64,000 nucleotides of DNA from Magicicada septendecula. Taxonomy: Eukaryota; Arthropoda; Insecta; Hemiptera; Cicadidae. Each line of letters opens with the position of its first letter. The first letter of the stretch is position 1. Positions 42,196-56,780 of this stretch are shown here, piece by piece. The notes under the pieces are model-generated. The model was not told the DNA's origin, searched no databases, and saw nothing but the letters and a program-made list of their open reading frames with translations. Location of the stretch: the NCBI GenBank assembly GCA_034769895.1, contig CM068372.1:372019258-372083257 (forward strand), in the 5' to 3' direction. Position numbers and translations under genes: made by a program.

Positions 42196-45100
42196 AACGT
42201 TATGAATATTTCATATTTGTAGTGGTTGTTTTTTTATACTGCAGAACTATCAAATACTGTTTTAACAAAATACACTTACATCATCATGTACAGAATGTAA
42301 AAAGAAAATAAATTATACATATAGGAATATTGTATGTTTTTGTATGGTACTGTAAATGTATGCATGACTTTGATTTGCGTGTGTGTTTTTCTGTGTCCGT
42401 ATCTGATGTATGTTGTGAGTGTATCAGATGTGTAAGAACAAAATATTATAAGGCACTTTGCTGTGCATTATGAAAATACAGTTTTAAGTTATTACTGAAT
42501 ATCTTAAAGTCTGACTTAATGTCTTATTTTGTTTTCTTTTTCCTTTAAAATTCTGATTTCCTATAACACAGTTGAACTCACATACAAATGTCTATGTACA
42601 TACATTAAAACTTGCAAAAAGCAAAAATACAGAACAGTAAAGTAAAATAAGAACTGTACTTTCTTATAGTATTATTGGATAGATTTTATTAACCCTTACA
42701 AGACACTATACCTATACAAATTTGTCTATTGTTCGAGTTAATCTGGCTTATCCTTTGAATTTTATTCAGACATATGTAATCATTTTTACAAGATTACGTA
42801 GGGTAGATATGATTTTTTATTCGTTTTATTTCAAAAACAAAAAATGATTTAGCAGAATACTTGTTCTAGTTTCTGTACACTGTAACCTAACCAAACAGGG
42901 TAATAGTATTATTGAAATGACTGAAGAATCAAACATTTCCGCCTCACCAGCGGAGGCCATTTGTTTGCATCTTCAAACATGAGACCATGACCTAATAGCC
43001 TGGCACTCAACCATTTCAATAATATTGTCAAGGGCCATGAAAACCTAAGAACTCAGGATAATGGTATCTTCATGGTGAAGCTTCATCATAATCATCCCCA
43101 GTTACTAAATACAAACTATACAAATGTAAAAAATGTAATTTAAAATAATTACTGTTTATTTACAGTATGACATCTACAATAGAGTATACAACAGGCAGAG
43201 TATAAAAAATTGAATAAAAGCTTTTATGATATTTTGTTATCGTATGAATTTCTGAACTATAATAGAGTAACAGTTAATAAATAATGTATAATAGAAAACC
43301 TAGACTGAGGAAGATATTCAGGTAATACTGTGTAAATATTGTATAAAATATGTTTATCATATTATTATTTACATTAAGTATGTAGACAGTAATTTTTGAA
43401 ATATATACAAATATTCTAAAACAATGAAGAAGATTATTGAAATAGAACTTTATTTAGTTATAGTTTTTTATTTTTAAAGAATATTTCTTGTTATTTAAAA
43501 AAGAGTAATATTTTGTAAATAAGATATTTATTGTTGTATTAAAATTTATATATTATTGCTACTACTATAATTATTGTATTTATACAAATGCAATGTTAAG
43601 TCACTGTTAATTATTACAATATGTGTTATGTTACATGTTACAATACTTGTTGATGTTGAAATATGTCTCATAAGAAAACAGAATATAATTAAATTATTTT
43701 TTATCATAATTGTTACAAAATACTAACACACGTTTTTAAGTGTTACATTGTTAGACTGTTAAATACTTGTCAATATTTTGGTACAAAAGTGCCTCATGGG
43801 TATCGACATCTTTTCTCCATCTTTTCTCTGAACCCCATACAGTGATTCTGTGTTAAATAATATTATAAATACTATATCACAATACAAAATTGTTATGTAC
43901 TATATAAGTCGTTTAAATATTATAATATAATATAAATAATGTAAAAAAATGTACTCTTGGAAATGCATACAAAAAGCATGAAGTCTTAGCATATTTTTTT
44001 AACTCCTTAACAAAACCAAAATGATTAAATAGCATAGCACACTAAGTGGAAATTAAGAAAATATTAACTTGAAAGGGAGGTTATCATTATTCAAACATAA
44101 AATTATCAAAAGTAAACAATGTATTAGAATGAAAATAAGCAATAAAATATTTTACATTGAATAATAATGTTCACCAGTTTTAAAAGTGGCATTTAGTACA
44201 AGGTTATGCAGCGTATAATAAATTGCTGTGTCAACATTTTTATGAATACAGCTAATAACAGTCAATTCTACACATAAATTTATACTTTTCATAGAAAAAT
44301 AAATAGTGGTGTAATGAATGAGCTGTATTCCAAAAATAAATTTAATTAATAAAAACAATTCCCTGCATTCTTTTATATAAAACTATTTTGTATCATCACT
44401 TAATCCAGCAAACAAGTAATCATTGTTATTTGCTGGCAGCCTATAACCAGAAATTATGAAAATACAAAACTGTGTAAACTTGCTATTCAAGAACACGAGT
44501 AACCTACGTGTACGTGTAACCTAGTATGGGTGTGTTCAATTAATCGTCTGATACTTACATACTTCTCACATACCAAAGTATTGATACAGCCTGAGAAATA
44601 CTTGTGTTTTCATGTACTGTTAATATTCTAACAGACGACATTATACCTCTTCATTTTTGCCTTGCTTGGACTGCTTTTGTAAGTTGTTGTATCAAGTTTA
44701 AAAATATTGTATTATCATAAATGTTTTCACAATATAGAAAATCCATTAAAGTAATTTATAGCTATATTTAACAATTTTTCAATGATAAGACAAAAATTTG
44801 CTCGGGTCATATCTGCTTGAAATTGATAGACTTTTTCATATACACTTGGTATAGTGAATAGAACTAGTTTTAGGTAAACTAATCACAGGTTTTCAAGGTC
44901 AAAGAAATGTTGGTGTTTTTTCATTAAGTACACTGTACTAAATTTATCTCATACATTTTCAGCAGAATATTATATTTGAAGTATTATGTAACTTGAATCA
45001 GAATAACCTGAATATTAGTCTTACCAACTTGATCTATTTGTTCCATCTTTTCTCACTTTTTGCTCAGCATTCTTTTAAACTATTATTATTTATTATTTAT

Positions 45101-45810
45101 TTATTTTTTTTTGTAATCAAGTCAATAATTTTCATAACTGCCCACATTATTTATATCTAATGTTTTTCATCTTTCTATACAAATTCCTTTCAATTACCCT
45201 AGGAAAAAAAGGAATTATAGCATTACTATTATTGGTCAACGTCAATGTACACTAAATTGAACAACTGAATATATCCTATATGATAGTCTGGTTAGGTACA
45301 ATTATAATCAATTTACCAAGAGTTGGGAGTAGATGCAGTGGCATATCTAATAATGAAATGTGTGTAAGTCATAAATGAGTTGTGATGTAAGAGCTGGGGG
45401 GGGGGGGGATTAGAGCTTTTTTGTTTTTGATGGGAGCAATTTTTTCTGTTTTTTGTTTTTTGATGCCAACACATAAATTAGATATCTATCTACCTTGAGG
45501 ATGAAAATGGTGAAAAACGCATCCAGTCCACTATAATAAATTCATAAAGTAATGTGGCAACCGGGAAAAAATGATCAGAGTCACAAACACTGGGGGAAAA
45601 AAAATCAGAGTCCACTAGCCTAGGGATGGGGAGAATTCAAATCACAGATGTTGTTTACTACTTTAGTTCTGTTTTAGATATGAAGAATGGAATTAAACAG
45701 AAAAAGAGAGGAAGAGAGAAGACATTTTGAGCAAAAACCTTGAACATTTAATCAATAAATTATTTGTTTATACCAGAAGTAACAATTTAATCTTTTGTTT
45801 TTTACACAAA
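42196..45810. other. AT-rich DNA, no gene recognised
   Basis: About 3.6 kb. It contains further AATAAA words (a long UTR is possible), the repeat-like patch at 42933-42963 that resembles 36875-36905, and a G11 run near 45399. No exon or RNA gene was seen. Confidence 0.5.
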
Positions 45811-46960
45811 TATTCTGATTGATTGTGTGTGTGTATGTGTGTGTGTGTGTGTGTATATATATATACATATATATTGGCGGGGATCCCACAGCTACTGCCG
45901 CATCCTGCATCTCAGTTTCCATATCAACTTATTCTGTGTATCTTCATTCTTCAAATTCTTTTCTTCCATACTCCTTTCGATCCCTCCTATCCATGTTAAT
46001 CTAGGTCTGCCTCTTTTCCTTCTGTTGCTAGGTCTGTATTTGAATACACTCACAGGTATTCTTTTTTTACTCATTCTCATTAGGTCTCCGTACCAGGAAA
46101 GCTGTTTACGTTTTATATCTTCTATTACAGTTTCTTTTCTATTTGTTCTTTCCCTTATTACATCATTCTTTACACATTCCAGACGAGAAACTCTGGAAGC
46201 TTGTCTAAGATAGTCCATTTCTACAGCTTCAATCTTCCTGCAGTTCTTTTCGTTGATTGTCCAACATTCTGACCCATAGGTGGTAATTGGTTCAACAATG
46301 GCTTTATAAATATTGATCTTTGTCAGTAGCCCAATTTTGGTGGACCATAAAAGTGAGTTTAATTGGCGTATGGTGCTTTTTCCTAAAACTAATCGATGTC
46401 TTATATTTTCATCACATATTCTATCATCGCTAATTAAACTTCCTAAATATTTATACTTTTCACATTTCTTGATGGAAGTATTATCTGATAACTGAAGATC
46501 TGATTTTCGACTTCCTGTGGCTAAGTACTCTGTTTTTTGAAGTTTATGTTTAATCCCCATCGATTGTATTCTTCTACTAGTTTTCTCATCATATAAGTGA
46601 TATGTTCTTCATCATTGGTTATCACCACTTGGTCATCTGCGAATAAAAAAGTGTATAAACACTTCTCTTCTAATTCTATTCCCATTCTGCTGCACTTGTT
46701 TTTCCATGTCTCCAGTGCTCCTTGTATATATACTTTAAATAAAGTGGGAGACAAACAACATCCTTGTTTCAGTCCCTTACTAATATTAAACAACTCGGAC
46801 ACTTCTCTTCCTATTTTCACTCTGGCTTGAACGTTTTTGTAGATGTTATATACACTTCCTACATATATGGGGTTAATTCCACTATTTTATAAAGTTTCGA
46901 ATAATTTGACTAGTGGGACATTGTCATAAGCCTTTTCTGAGTGATTGTAAAATATCAAAA
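45811..46960 (-). mobile_element. LINE RT 3' half to tail, two long ORF pieces
   Basis: The minus reading starts near 46960 with a LRKGL-type step, then VSELFNISKGLKQGCCLSPT (RT block B) and YTFLFADDQVVITNDEEH (FADD block C) in 46820-46521. A shift follows into 46560-45892, which has CEKYKYLGSLISDD, then VEPITTYGSECWTI and the tail RKQLSWYGDLMRMSKKRIP, then KRGRPRLTWIGGIE. The 222-codon second piece is unbroken. The 3' end runs into TA and TG repeats at 45825-45877. It is among the best-preserved LINEs in the window. Confidence 0.93.
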
Positions 46961-48789
46961 AATTATATTCATATATGTTTGTGGAAATATACGTCATTGA
47001 TTGAAAGAAAAATTTTGTTTTTTATTTGTCTCCTATAAAATTTTGAAAAATGGACACTACATTGGTGTTCTTGAAATGTTACAGTTCAAGTTGTTGATGC
47101 AACTACTCTCTGTAAATGACAGCCAAAAACAATATAATATTATACAGTATTCAGTTATCATATGTACTGAATTTAATGAAGAATTATATAAAGAAGAATA
47201 TAAATATACACATTTTTTGGGTAGCTACAATGAGAAATAGAAACAGGCACAAAAGAAGAGTGTAGTGTAGTTAATAACAAACACCAAAATTTTATCTAAA
47301 ATACATGTTAATGTATAGTCTTCAGTTCATTTAAAATAGAATATACATAAATAGTATTACGTATATAACATACATCTGAATGTTGTTTTAAGTTTCTTAA
47401 TTTACAAAGAATATACTATTTATTGTTGTATTAAAATTTTAATACAAATTGTTGCATAAATTGCTTTAATAAAAACTAACTTATATCGTTTTTGAATTAT
47501 AAAAACTGTTTTCAGAATGAACCAAACTGAAACTGTCAATCATGTAACCCCATCCAAATTTTTGCATCAAGATAATATATATCATCAACATGATAGTTAC
47601 TGTATCTTAAATGAGTTGTTACATTCTTGCAGGAACAAAAAAAGGATCAATTGAAAAATTATCAAACTAAACGATTCTGTAGATCTGAATAGAAGACTTA
47701 TTATTATCATCCTGCTGTTATTATATCTGGAGGCAAATGAACTGATAGTTCCCAATTAGTATAACAAAATCTAATCTAACCTAACCTAATTTATGAATCC
47801 ATACTATTACTTTTTAGTAATAAATACTAAATTTTATGTACTAATATAGCTATTTTTATAGTTACTGAAAGATGACATATAACGAGACTTAACTTTGTCA
47901 CATGTAGTTACAGTACTGTTGGTTCAATTTAGTCATTTAACTGGGATGGTGCATAACAACGATGATTAGATTACGAAAGTAAACAGTAATTTACTTTAAA
48001 TACATGGTGGTCTGGAAGTGACAACTAATCATACTGGAATGTTGCCTGTACATCATACAAGTATTGTTATTACTTTTTGCCTTGTTAGTCACATCTTGCT
48101 TACATCTTGGGCCAGGTCTGGCAGCTACATGCATGAACATATAACGCTTAATAAAAATAATTTTTGTACGTGTATGTGTGTGAACGAGCATGTTCACTAC
48201 ACTAAAATAGTTTGCATAGCTTTTTCTTGATTTTGTTGTCCATAATTTATCCAAGTATTAATAATAATTATGATGTGGAATATGAAACAATAAAGTCTTA
48301 AGCCAAGTATTTTCACTGTGAACTTCAATCAGAGGTGGCGAAATGGCTGCTAGGAGCATTGTCAGTTTCTGTGTTGTAGGCAGCACTGTTGTTGGAATTT
48401 GTGAACATGTGAATTGTTTATCACAACACATACAACAAAGATCTGTTAACCATTTCAAACAACATCTTTACCTACAACATTGGAACTGACAGGTTTCTTA
48501 GCAGCTCAGCTGCCTTTGACAAACCTCTCAATGAACAAAAGTTAGCTTAGGCAAAGGTAAACATATTTTGTCTAAAACATTAAAGAGTTCCATTTCAGAA
48601 AAGCGTCAAAAATTATCATTAGTAAAAATTATATTACTAAGAAAGGAAGAACTGTGATTTAACACAACACTGTAAAAATTAAACACAGCTTATCTAAAAA
48701 TGACTGCATCAGAAAATTGTATTATCTTTTTGGTTTACACATTTATTATTATATTCAGTTTATTTTGTTGTATTAAATCAGTGTTATTG
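46961..48789. other. AT-rich DNA, no gene recognised
   Basis: No exon, RNA or repeat that I can name. Confidence 0.5.
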
Positions 48790-50560
48790 TAAAGTCTTAT
48801 GTAACTGGGCATTGTCCATCTATCTATCTATGTGAGTAGGACCATACCGTTCCGGTGCTTCTCACATCCCAGCTTCAATTTCAGTTTGTCCAATCAGTCT
48901 GCCTCTAGTAAATTATGATTTTCCATTGTCTTAGACACTCCATCATGCCAGGATATCTATGGTCTTCCCGGTTTTTTTAATCTTGTTGCCAGCTACCATT
49001 ACCATTCAAGGCCACCCTTCTTCCGTCATTTGTTGTATATGTCCATATCAGTCTCTTAGTTTTATTGACATCAATGTCAATTTCTGTTGTTGTTCTAATC
49101 TCATGATTTTAAATTTTGTCCAACTTGTTATTCCAAAAATGCTATCACCCATAAACAACATTAAGTGCTCTAAACGTTTTTAATAGCAATTTTTTTCACT
49201 TCTCCACTGCATGTCAGAATATTTTTAACTATGCATTTGCACAATCATCTTCTTGTTAAGCACTGTTAACTATAAACATACACTAATACACACTTCTTGC
49301 ACAAGTTGTTAGCTAACTAGAAAACCTTTTAATATTTGGTTATATATTTATGTCATTCTAGAATCAGATTCATTATAAAATAAAATATGACTCTTACTTC
49401 CAGCACGTTGTAACTTTTTTCTGTTCCCTCTGATCAAGAGTAGCCAAAAAGGGACCCACTATCAATCTGTGCAAGAAGTTAATGCAAGACAGCATACCTA
49501 CTAAAGGATCTTGTACCATGACCACTGCTTCCAACAGTGGAAAATTCAAATTGAACATTGTGTAAGAACGGAAGGGGATAAATGTTAAAATGTAATTTTT
49601 ATAAATAAACCACATCCATGGAGCCAGTTCGCTTATTTAATAGCCACACACACATTTCTGATATGTTGGTTATATCACTGCCTACCTATGTTCACTCTCT
49701 TAAATCCTCTTCTTTGTTAAACTTAATGGCTTGGATAATCTACGTATATTGAATAGTAATAGTGACAAGTTACAAATACAATAGTCTTTGATGTTTTCAT
49801 TATTTGGTTCTCCAGAAAATGTACAGAAACACCTTTATACATTATTTCTAATTTCCATTTTCTTGATGCGTATAGAATTCATGTATCACCCCATTAGTTG
49901 GGCAAACATCTGTCACTTTAACAGGTACGAAATGTGTAACGGTGTCAATCCCCCTTCTTAAGTTTACAAAAGCCATAAACAATGACTTTAGGTTTGATTC
50001 TTCTTTTTCAGCAACTGTAAGCAGTTCCAAAGTAGCTTTCCATATGCCTATTCTAAATCTTCCTTATATAGCTTTCCCATCTTCCATATTATAACTTGTA
50101 TGTTTCACCTTTTTTTCTTAACCAGATCAATTGATATTTTCTATGAACCATGCCCTTCCTAAGTTGTATACCAGCTCTTATTGTAGCACATTTAATGGCA
50201 GCATATTTTACACTAATTTCTTTTAATTTTTATTTTCTTTAACAATAACAACAATAATACTAGAGCTTTTTCCTAAATATTGATTACAAATCTTCTCTCC
50301 TTAATTTTCATGTATCATTTTGAAGCGGTATATCATTGTATGTCATATTGTATATCATTGTATTATCATATTGAAGCAGCCTTCTTTTCATAATCTCAAT
50401 TCACAATTTTACTAGACTGTGATCATTATCAATCTCATATTATGATGGTCAACTTCATGAGTTTGATTTTTGTATTTTCCTCTGACAAGTATATAGTCAA
50501 TTTTATGTTTAATATGTCCTCTGCATCCTCTTTCATGATTCTTCTTTCATGATTTTAAAC
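48790..50560 (-). mobile_element. LINE spanning endonuclease to tail, heavily decayed
   Basis: Minus-strand order: IKHKIDYILVRGKYKNQTHE (an endonuclease-domain step, near 50.5-50.4 kb), then SLFMAFVNLRRGIDTV (RT block A position, 50.0-49.9 kb), then LRDWYGHIQQMTEEGWP with GNKIKKTGK and DHRYPGMMEC (tail, 49.1-48.9 kb). Frames change repeatedly. An open stretch at 49615-49394 within it was not identified. Confidence 0.65.
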
Positions 50561-53500
50561 AGACATTAACATAATTGTGTATTTTTCTTTGCTACTTCCT
50601 TCTTTTAACCCAATTAAAATACACCATGTTTCTCACTTATAGCTTCTAGACTATAATTAAATTTCATTATTTGTGTACCTTCTATAATTTTTACATATCT
50701 AAAAAGTGAAATAATCTTTAAAAACTAAACAAGCAAATAGAACCAATAATAACTTTCTGTTACGTTATATCTACTTTACTTCTGTATTCTGTAAAAGAAT
50801 GTAACACTAGTGTAAGAATAAACAATATTGTATTTGTCACTGTAAATTTATTTTTAAACATTCCATTGAGTTGAAATTTTCTGCTGAAGAAATTTCAGTT
50901 AATTTTTCTTGTATGACCTAGATTTGTAAATGCAAAAGTTTGGATGGAATGCACACAATTAAGTAAGTGCATTAATGATTAAAAGTTATTAGTTAACACA
51001 TAAGAATCAGTAATTGTTAAGTTGTATAGTAATATGGTACATACTTTGTAAAATAGTAAACTTTGTGTAATATTTGTATTCAAACAATTTGTCACTTTAA
51101 TATAATATGTATGACATTCATGCTGGAATAACAAAGGAAATCTGAGTCTGTTATTATCTGTAGGAATATATATACCGTAAGTTCTGTGTAGAAAGTGATT
51201 CATTTTTTGTAACCAAAATGTGTAATGATTGTGTAATTCTTGTGGAAAGACAGAGCACACACACACACTACTGTTAAGAAATTGTAGACTATTTGGTTCG
51301 GTATGACGTCGTGAACCAAATAACTGGCTCTTCATGTTTTCAGTTGTTGTTGAATGTTAAAAATGTTTAAAGAAATAAATAAGCTAAATGTTAATATTTA
51401 CACATACAACTTTTATATCAAGCAGTATAAATTTGTTAAAGTAGGTCAGTTTTATAAATTAGTGCAGCCATTTGTACAGCAAGCTTTTGTACTATACTAT
51501 TATTAGATGTGCATTATTTTTTTAAGTGTTGTAACACATTTACAATTTTTTACATGTAGTATAAATAATATTGTTGAAAAAAAGAAAGACGTTAATAAAA
51601 AAAATAAATAAATCTTGTTAGGCCAAGTTATTGTTTAAGGCGATCAATATGTTGTTACTAACAATTATTTTACTAATAATTTGTATCAGCAAATAATAAA
51701 AAACTTGTACAATATTGTAAAGTTCCAAAATAAAACTGCAAATCAAAGTTCTAATAAAGTTGTAAAGCAAGACATAATATTATTTCTGTTCATAAGCTAA
51801 GATAATTTTACCCACGGTCAGGTTAGGTCTCAGAAAATCTCATGGACCTTGCAGATGGTGATTGATGTTCACATACTAAGATGAAGTATGAGTACTGAGT
51901 GTCTTGTACTCACTCTGGTGATGCTTACATCTCTCTTACACTGTACTCTACATTCTACTAAAGAATATGCAAGGAAGAATGATTAAAGACAATCGCCTAA
52001 AGAAATCAAACATTCGTTAAGAAAACAGATGGCATCTATGTATCAGACATGTTATTATACCAAAAACATTTATTGTAGATATATTAGAAAGTACAGTTCA
52101 GGAAAAAACGAACTGTAAAAACTCGGTTGGCTACCGACTTTATTTTAAATCAACAGTAATGTAGGAGTTATAAGAGACTCAGAAAATTAAAGAAATTGTC
52201 TTGTGACAAAGCCGAAAAGAGTGACCTGATAACCAGTAAAATTATCCCGATGTAGACTGTAGACAAGAAGAGAGAGGGGGGAGAGAGAGAGTGGCAGGAT
52301 GTGAGAGAACAGCTATATGGAAAATAGAAACTATGAATATACTTTAAAGGCCAGGGCTTGGCTCATGTTGGGCTGTAGTGCTAAAGAAGGAGAATGTGCA
52401 AAATGAATTTAAATGTACTAAGAAACACTATTAATTTATAGATATCAAATACAGACTACAAAAAAAAAGAAATGATCTACTGTCAACTTTTTTTGTTTCC
52501 ACATTATGCTGGGTAGTTGGGCATGAGTCATGAGTGTACTGTACATCATATCTGATTCTCATTCTTACTTTTAATAAGTTTTAATTTTCAGTCAAAAAAT
52601 GGGACTAAATTTCAACAAAAAATACTAAAAATATTAACAAACCCACATATCTAGTAATAATTGAAGAGTTCAGATACTGGTAATGAACTGTGTGAAAAAA
52701 TGTATATGGCCTCTGTAGTGAAAATATAAGTACTGAATTCTGCATTAGACACAATTATGTTTTGTACTAACATACATAGTATAAAACGCACAATGATACC
52801 ATGCGCACGCGCGTGCGCGTGTGTGTGTATGGAAAGGAGAGAAAGAATAATATTGTGCTTTTCAAAATTAAACAAATTTCAGTTTTACACACATGAATGG
52901 ATATATTATTTAAATGCAAGTAGGAACAGATGAAATACAAATTTTCCAAAAATCTTGGATTTTGTTGTCTTCAACAAGTCTATCTATCAAATACTATATA
53001 ATACACTTTTCCGTCTCTGGATCAATAATTTTTAGATAAAACGATTTAATGAAAGTTTGCCTTTATCTTTTTTTTGCTTTTGAAATGGAAATTTAAAGAT
53101 AGTTCAGGCAAATATAAAGTTCATTGGAAATGTTATCTAAAAACTAGTGTTCCATGATCATAAAAGTGCATTATGTAGCCTAATATTCAAAATATCTTTC
53201 AAGAAATAATTACCGGTATTGATTTGATGAGAAAATATGAACATATAAGGCGAAAGTAAAATTTGAAGTTCATAATATTTTTAAATATTGTATTTTTGTT
53301 TACTGTGTTGGAGATTCACACACACATATTCATATATATTCTTGTAAGAATGTGCAGTAGAAATGCTTGTAGGCCTATGCGTGTGTGGTTTACTGATATC
53401 GTATTGAATAAAAAATGTGTGTGTGTGTGTGTGTTTTATTAATTCAATAACAACCACACGTAATACCTCAAAAGTTTAAAGTCAACAAGGTTCTTTAAAA

Positions 53501-54995
53501 ATGAGAAAATGATTCTTATTATTTTAAATCAATTTCTCAAACTTTTTGGCATTCCTTAATCCCCAGATGTCAAAACCTTTGCCCATGGTTCTGTTGATGG
53601 GTAGATACATTACTTTTGTTTTGTGAGATATGTTTTTACCTTTAATAGAAGCACTTAAATTTTACAGTTGACTGCATCTATTTTAATAGTTGCTTTAAAA
53701 ATAGTACTGCTGCAAATTTGTTATTCATTTTTAATAGCTTTACTCCACATTATGGTCAGTACCGTATATACCTGCAGCTCTTCTGAAAAGTAAAGTATCT
53801 AGATACCTGTACATGGACAGACTGTAATTACATAGATGAACGACAATAGCAATATTAGTTGTTGAAATCCATTATACATGAATTATACTACATTATTGTA
53901 ACAACATTTCTTTGCTACTTACTTGCTGTGTAATTTAAAATATTGGAATTAACATTTAAGAGAAACTGTCTTATTTACCTACATTTTATCACAGTATATT
54001 TCAAGATTATTATTATTATTATTATTGGCAGCTAACTTTCATATATTCTGTCTAAGAATTGTCAACATCTTTAAAGTTTTTGTCTCTGTGTTCTGGTTGC
54101 TTTGACTATTTCAAATGACACTGCCTTAGTAATATTGTGAAATACTGAACTGTGAAGTATAAAATTTTACTCTTCAATGTACTGTTTATTGAATTATTGA
54201 TCTACAAAATTTGTCTTTGTTCCAACTCACCAGTATTATCTTGAAATGATAGAAATAGGAATATATTTTGAATCAAAGTTAGGTCAGAAAAATTTTCAAG
54301 TTGAGTGCATAATATAGTGGTGCTTGTATTCTGTTAAATACAAAATAATAGAAATCTATCCCTTGATCCCAGATGACCTGGAAAACAATCAACTGATGTA
54401 GTATGAATGTAGCCATTTAACAAAATAATTTGTACTGAAAATCTCAAGGAAGTGAAAAACAGGGAACATTTTCAGAAAGTGGATATAAGAAATCAATAAA
54501 AATATGGTAAAGTATGGCTTAAGATCAGTTCATGAACAAAAATGATTGAATATTGATTACTGGAAGATACAATATACTTGCAGATGTAGGCCTACAGTAA
54601 TATTAAAAACTACTCCTACTAATGTATATACTAAAATTATGTAATTTATTTTTTTATGTGTATGGTATGCCTTCTATTCAACTAATTAAGTTTTCAGGTC
54701 TGACATTATTTAATTATTTTAAACTCTATTAAAGTCCTTCCCTTTGGTTCCCCCTCCTTCTTCTCAGTCTTATGTCAAAGGCTATTTCAGATCTTATAAG
54801 TATTTTTCCCTAAAAATGTTTTGTAGTTTGAATTTCTATGAGGTAATATACTCCACCAATTCTGAGGCACAATGATGAGGTCTATATTTTCCCTATAAAT
54901 TTCTTTAAAGCAACAATTTCCTAAACTCTTAATGTCACTATGCAATTTAAAAGTTTATATCTTCTATTTTCTTGAGGTCACTGAAACACTGGCCA
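50561..54995. other. AT-rich DNA, only minor repeats
   Basis: A GA-rich patch lies near 52270-52295. A short LINE 3' end is at 52340-52395 (GGGCTGTAGTGCTAAAGAAG, the same tail as 55.5 kb). GT runs lie near 52818 and 53416, and an (ATT)n run at 54009-54026. No gene recognised. Confidence 0.5.
52340..52395 (+). mobile_element. LINE 3'-end fragment
   Basis: GGCTCATGTTGGGCTGTAGT and the following AAAGAAGGAGAA match the 3' terminus of the LINE at 54.998-55.575 kb. Confidence 0.6.
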
Positions 54996-54997
54996 GG

Positions 54998-55575
54998 TGA
55001 CTATGAATTATAATTAGACAGGGCGTTGACTGGATGTTAAGCCCGGGTACATCCAAAGTCAAGGTGTACCAGGGTAAAAATGTCATGGCCATTTCCTTGT
55101 CACTTTCTTACTTTGCCGATAAGGTAAATAGACACATTACATTAATTAGTTGAAGCTAAGGCAGGTCTCAACACTAAAGTTTGAAAGAAAGATTGTAAGA
55201 CATGTTTATGGTCCGGTTAAGAAGATGATGAATGGAGAATAAAAAATAACCTGGAGATAGATGAGTTATTGAAACATGAGCACATTGTAGGATTCGTAAT
55301 TGCACAACGAGTACAATGGCTAGGTCACCTAGAATGGATGGATGATCAGCAAATGCAAAAGAAAATCCTGAGGGCATAAGTCTATAGAAGCAGAAATAGT
55401 GGTTGACCTAGGGTAAGATGGTTGGATGACATGGCGGAAGATCTAAGAAGAATGGATGTGAACAGTTACACTGAGATGGCAAAGGATAGGAGACATTGTA
55501 GAAGACTGGTGTTGGAAGCCAGGGCTCAATTGGGCTGTAGTGCTAAAGAAGAAGAAGAAGAGAAGAGGACAGGTC
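54998..55575 (+). mobile_element. LINE C-terminal tail, decayed
   Basis: The + reading has RKIVRHVYGPVKKM, then EIDELLKHEHIVGFVIAQRV and QWLGHLEWMDDQQMQKK. A shifted DDMAEDLRRMDVNSYTEMAK and a 3' end GCTGTAGTGCTAAAGAAGAA follow. The order (RVQWLGHxxRM, then DDVEEDLRRMGV) is the standard LINE tail. Confidence 0.85.
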
Positions 55576-56780
55576 TCAGCTACATATGTTATCAACATAA
55601 GCTTATTCCTCTTGTAGATTCCTACTGTCATGTGTACTAGCATCAACTGTAAAACCTTAGCAAAAATTCATATACAATTCACTAGGTTTTCGATCTCTTA
55701 TATTACAGGAAATTATAAATTTTACCTTCATGATCAGAGTTTATGTGAATTTTTTAAACTTTCCAGATGAAAGCCAATAGTACATAACTTGATGTCACTT
55801 ACTTTCGGCTGATTGTAGGTGAAGAAGAGGACTACAATAAAAGTATGATTATAGCCAAAAATGTGACAGACAAATGACACTTGGCCTTCCACTTAAAGAG
55901 TTTCAAAACTCAACCAATGTAGGAATTATTTGCTACTTCTAATAACCATAAAATGTATTAACTAATTGTGCAATATAATATTATAATTTCTCATCCACTG
56001 AACCACCATGCAATTATATTATAATGGGAACCCATTACTAGTGTTTAATATTAACAAACATTCTCTGAACATAACATGGCTGGTCGTGCAATGTCATTAT
56101 CAACACATACAGTAATTACACAGTTTATACTAATTCAATTATGTCAGTTTACATACAAATAAGAATTAAATAAAGTTCCACCTTTATAGTGTAATTATAT
56201 TTCCCATTCTTTACCAGATCTGAGTGCAGTTGTGAGTCTAGCAGCTGTTCTTATACAAAAAATATATTCTTCAATGTTTATGTACATTTACATAAAACTG
56301 TATATTAGATTTGAAAAAGCAATAAGAAGAAACGTTGGATTTTTGAAGAACAAATGTAGAAGGACAAAAGAATAGCAACAATTTTTGACAGAAGACATCA
56401 GAACTCACAGGAAGATATGGGTCAGTTTGAACATGACGGCTCAATTCAAAGATGAAGTTGGTTTTTATAATTGTGCTAGAGGACTCTAAATAATCACAAT
56501 GTATAGAGAAGATGTAACATCGAGTACTAACAGTGTTGTGAAAAGGTTAATGGCTGTAGCAAAATAAAAAATAATATTGGTACAGTTGGCAGTCTCAAGT
56601 TGCCAATGTCAATAACAGAAAACAAAGTTAAAATGAAACAGATTTGTTGCAGACCCATGTGAATATAGAATTAATTTGCTATGTGAAGCTACAAAAGGAA
56701 TTTGATTACACCACTGATACTGCAATATTACAGAAGGCAACCAGCTTATATGTTCTTCCACACTTGGTAACATGAAGTAT
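55576..56780. other. AT-rich DNA, no gene recognised
   Basis: Nothing that I can name. Confidence 0.5.

Noticed and set aside
49394-49615. 73-codon minus-strand frame as a possible gene
   Set aside because: No recognised domain; it lies inside a decayed LINE region and starts in AT-rich DNA.
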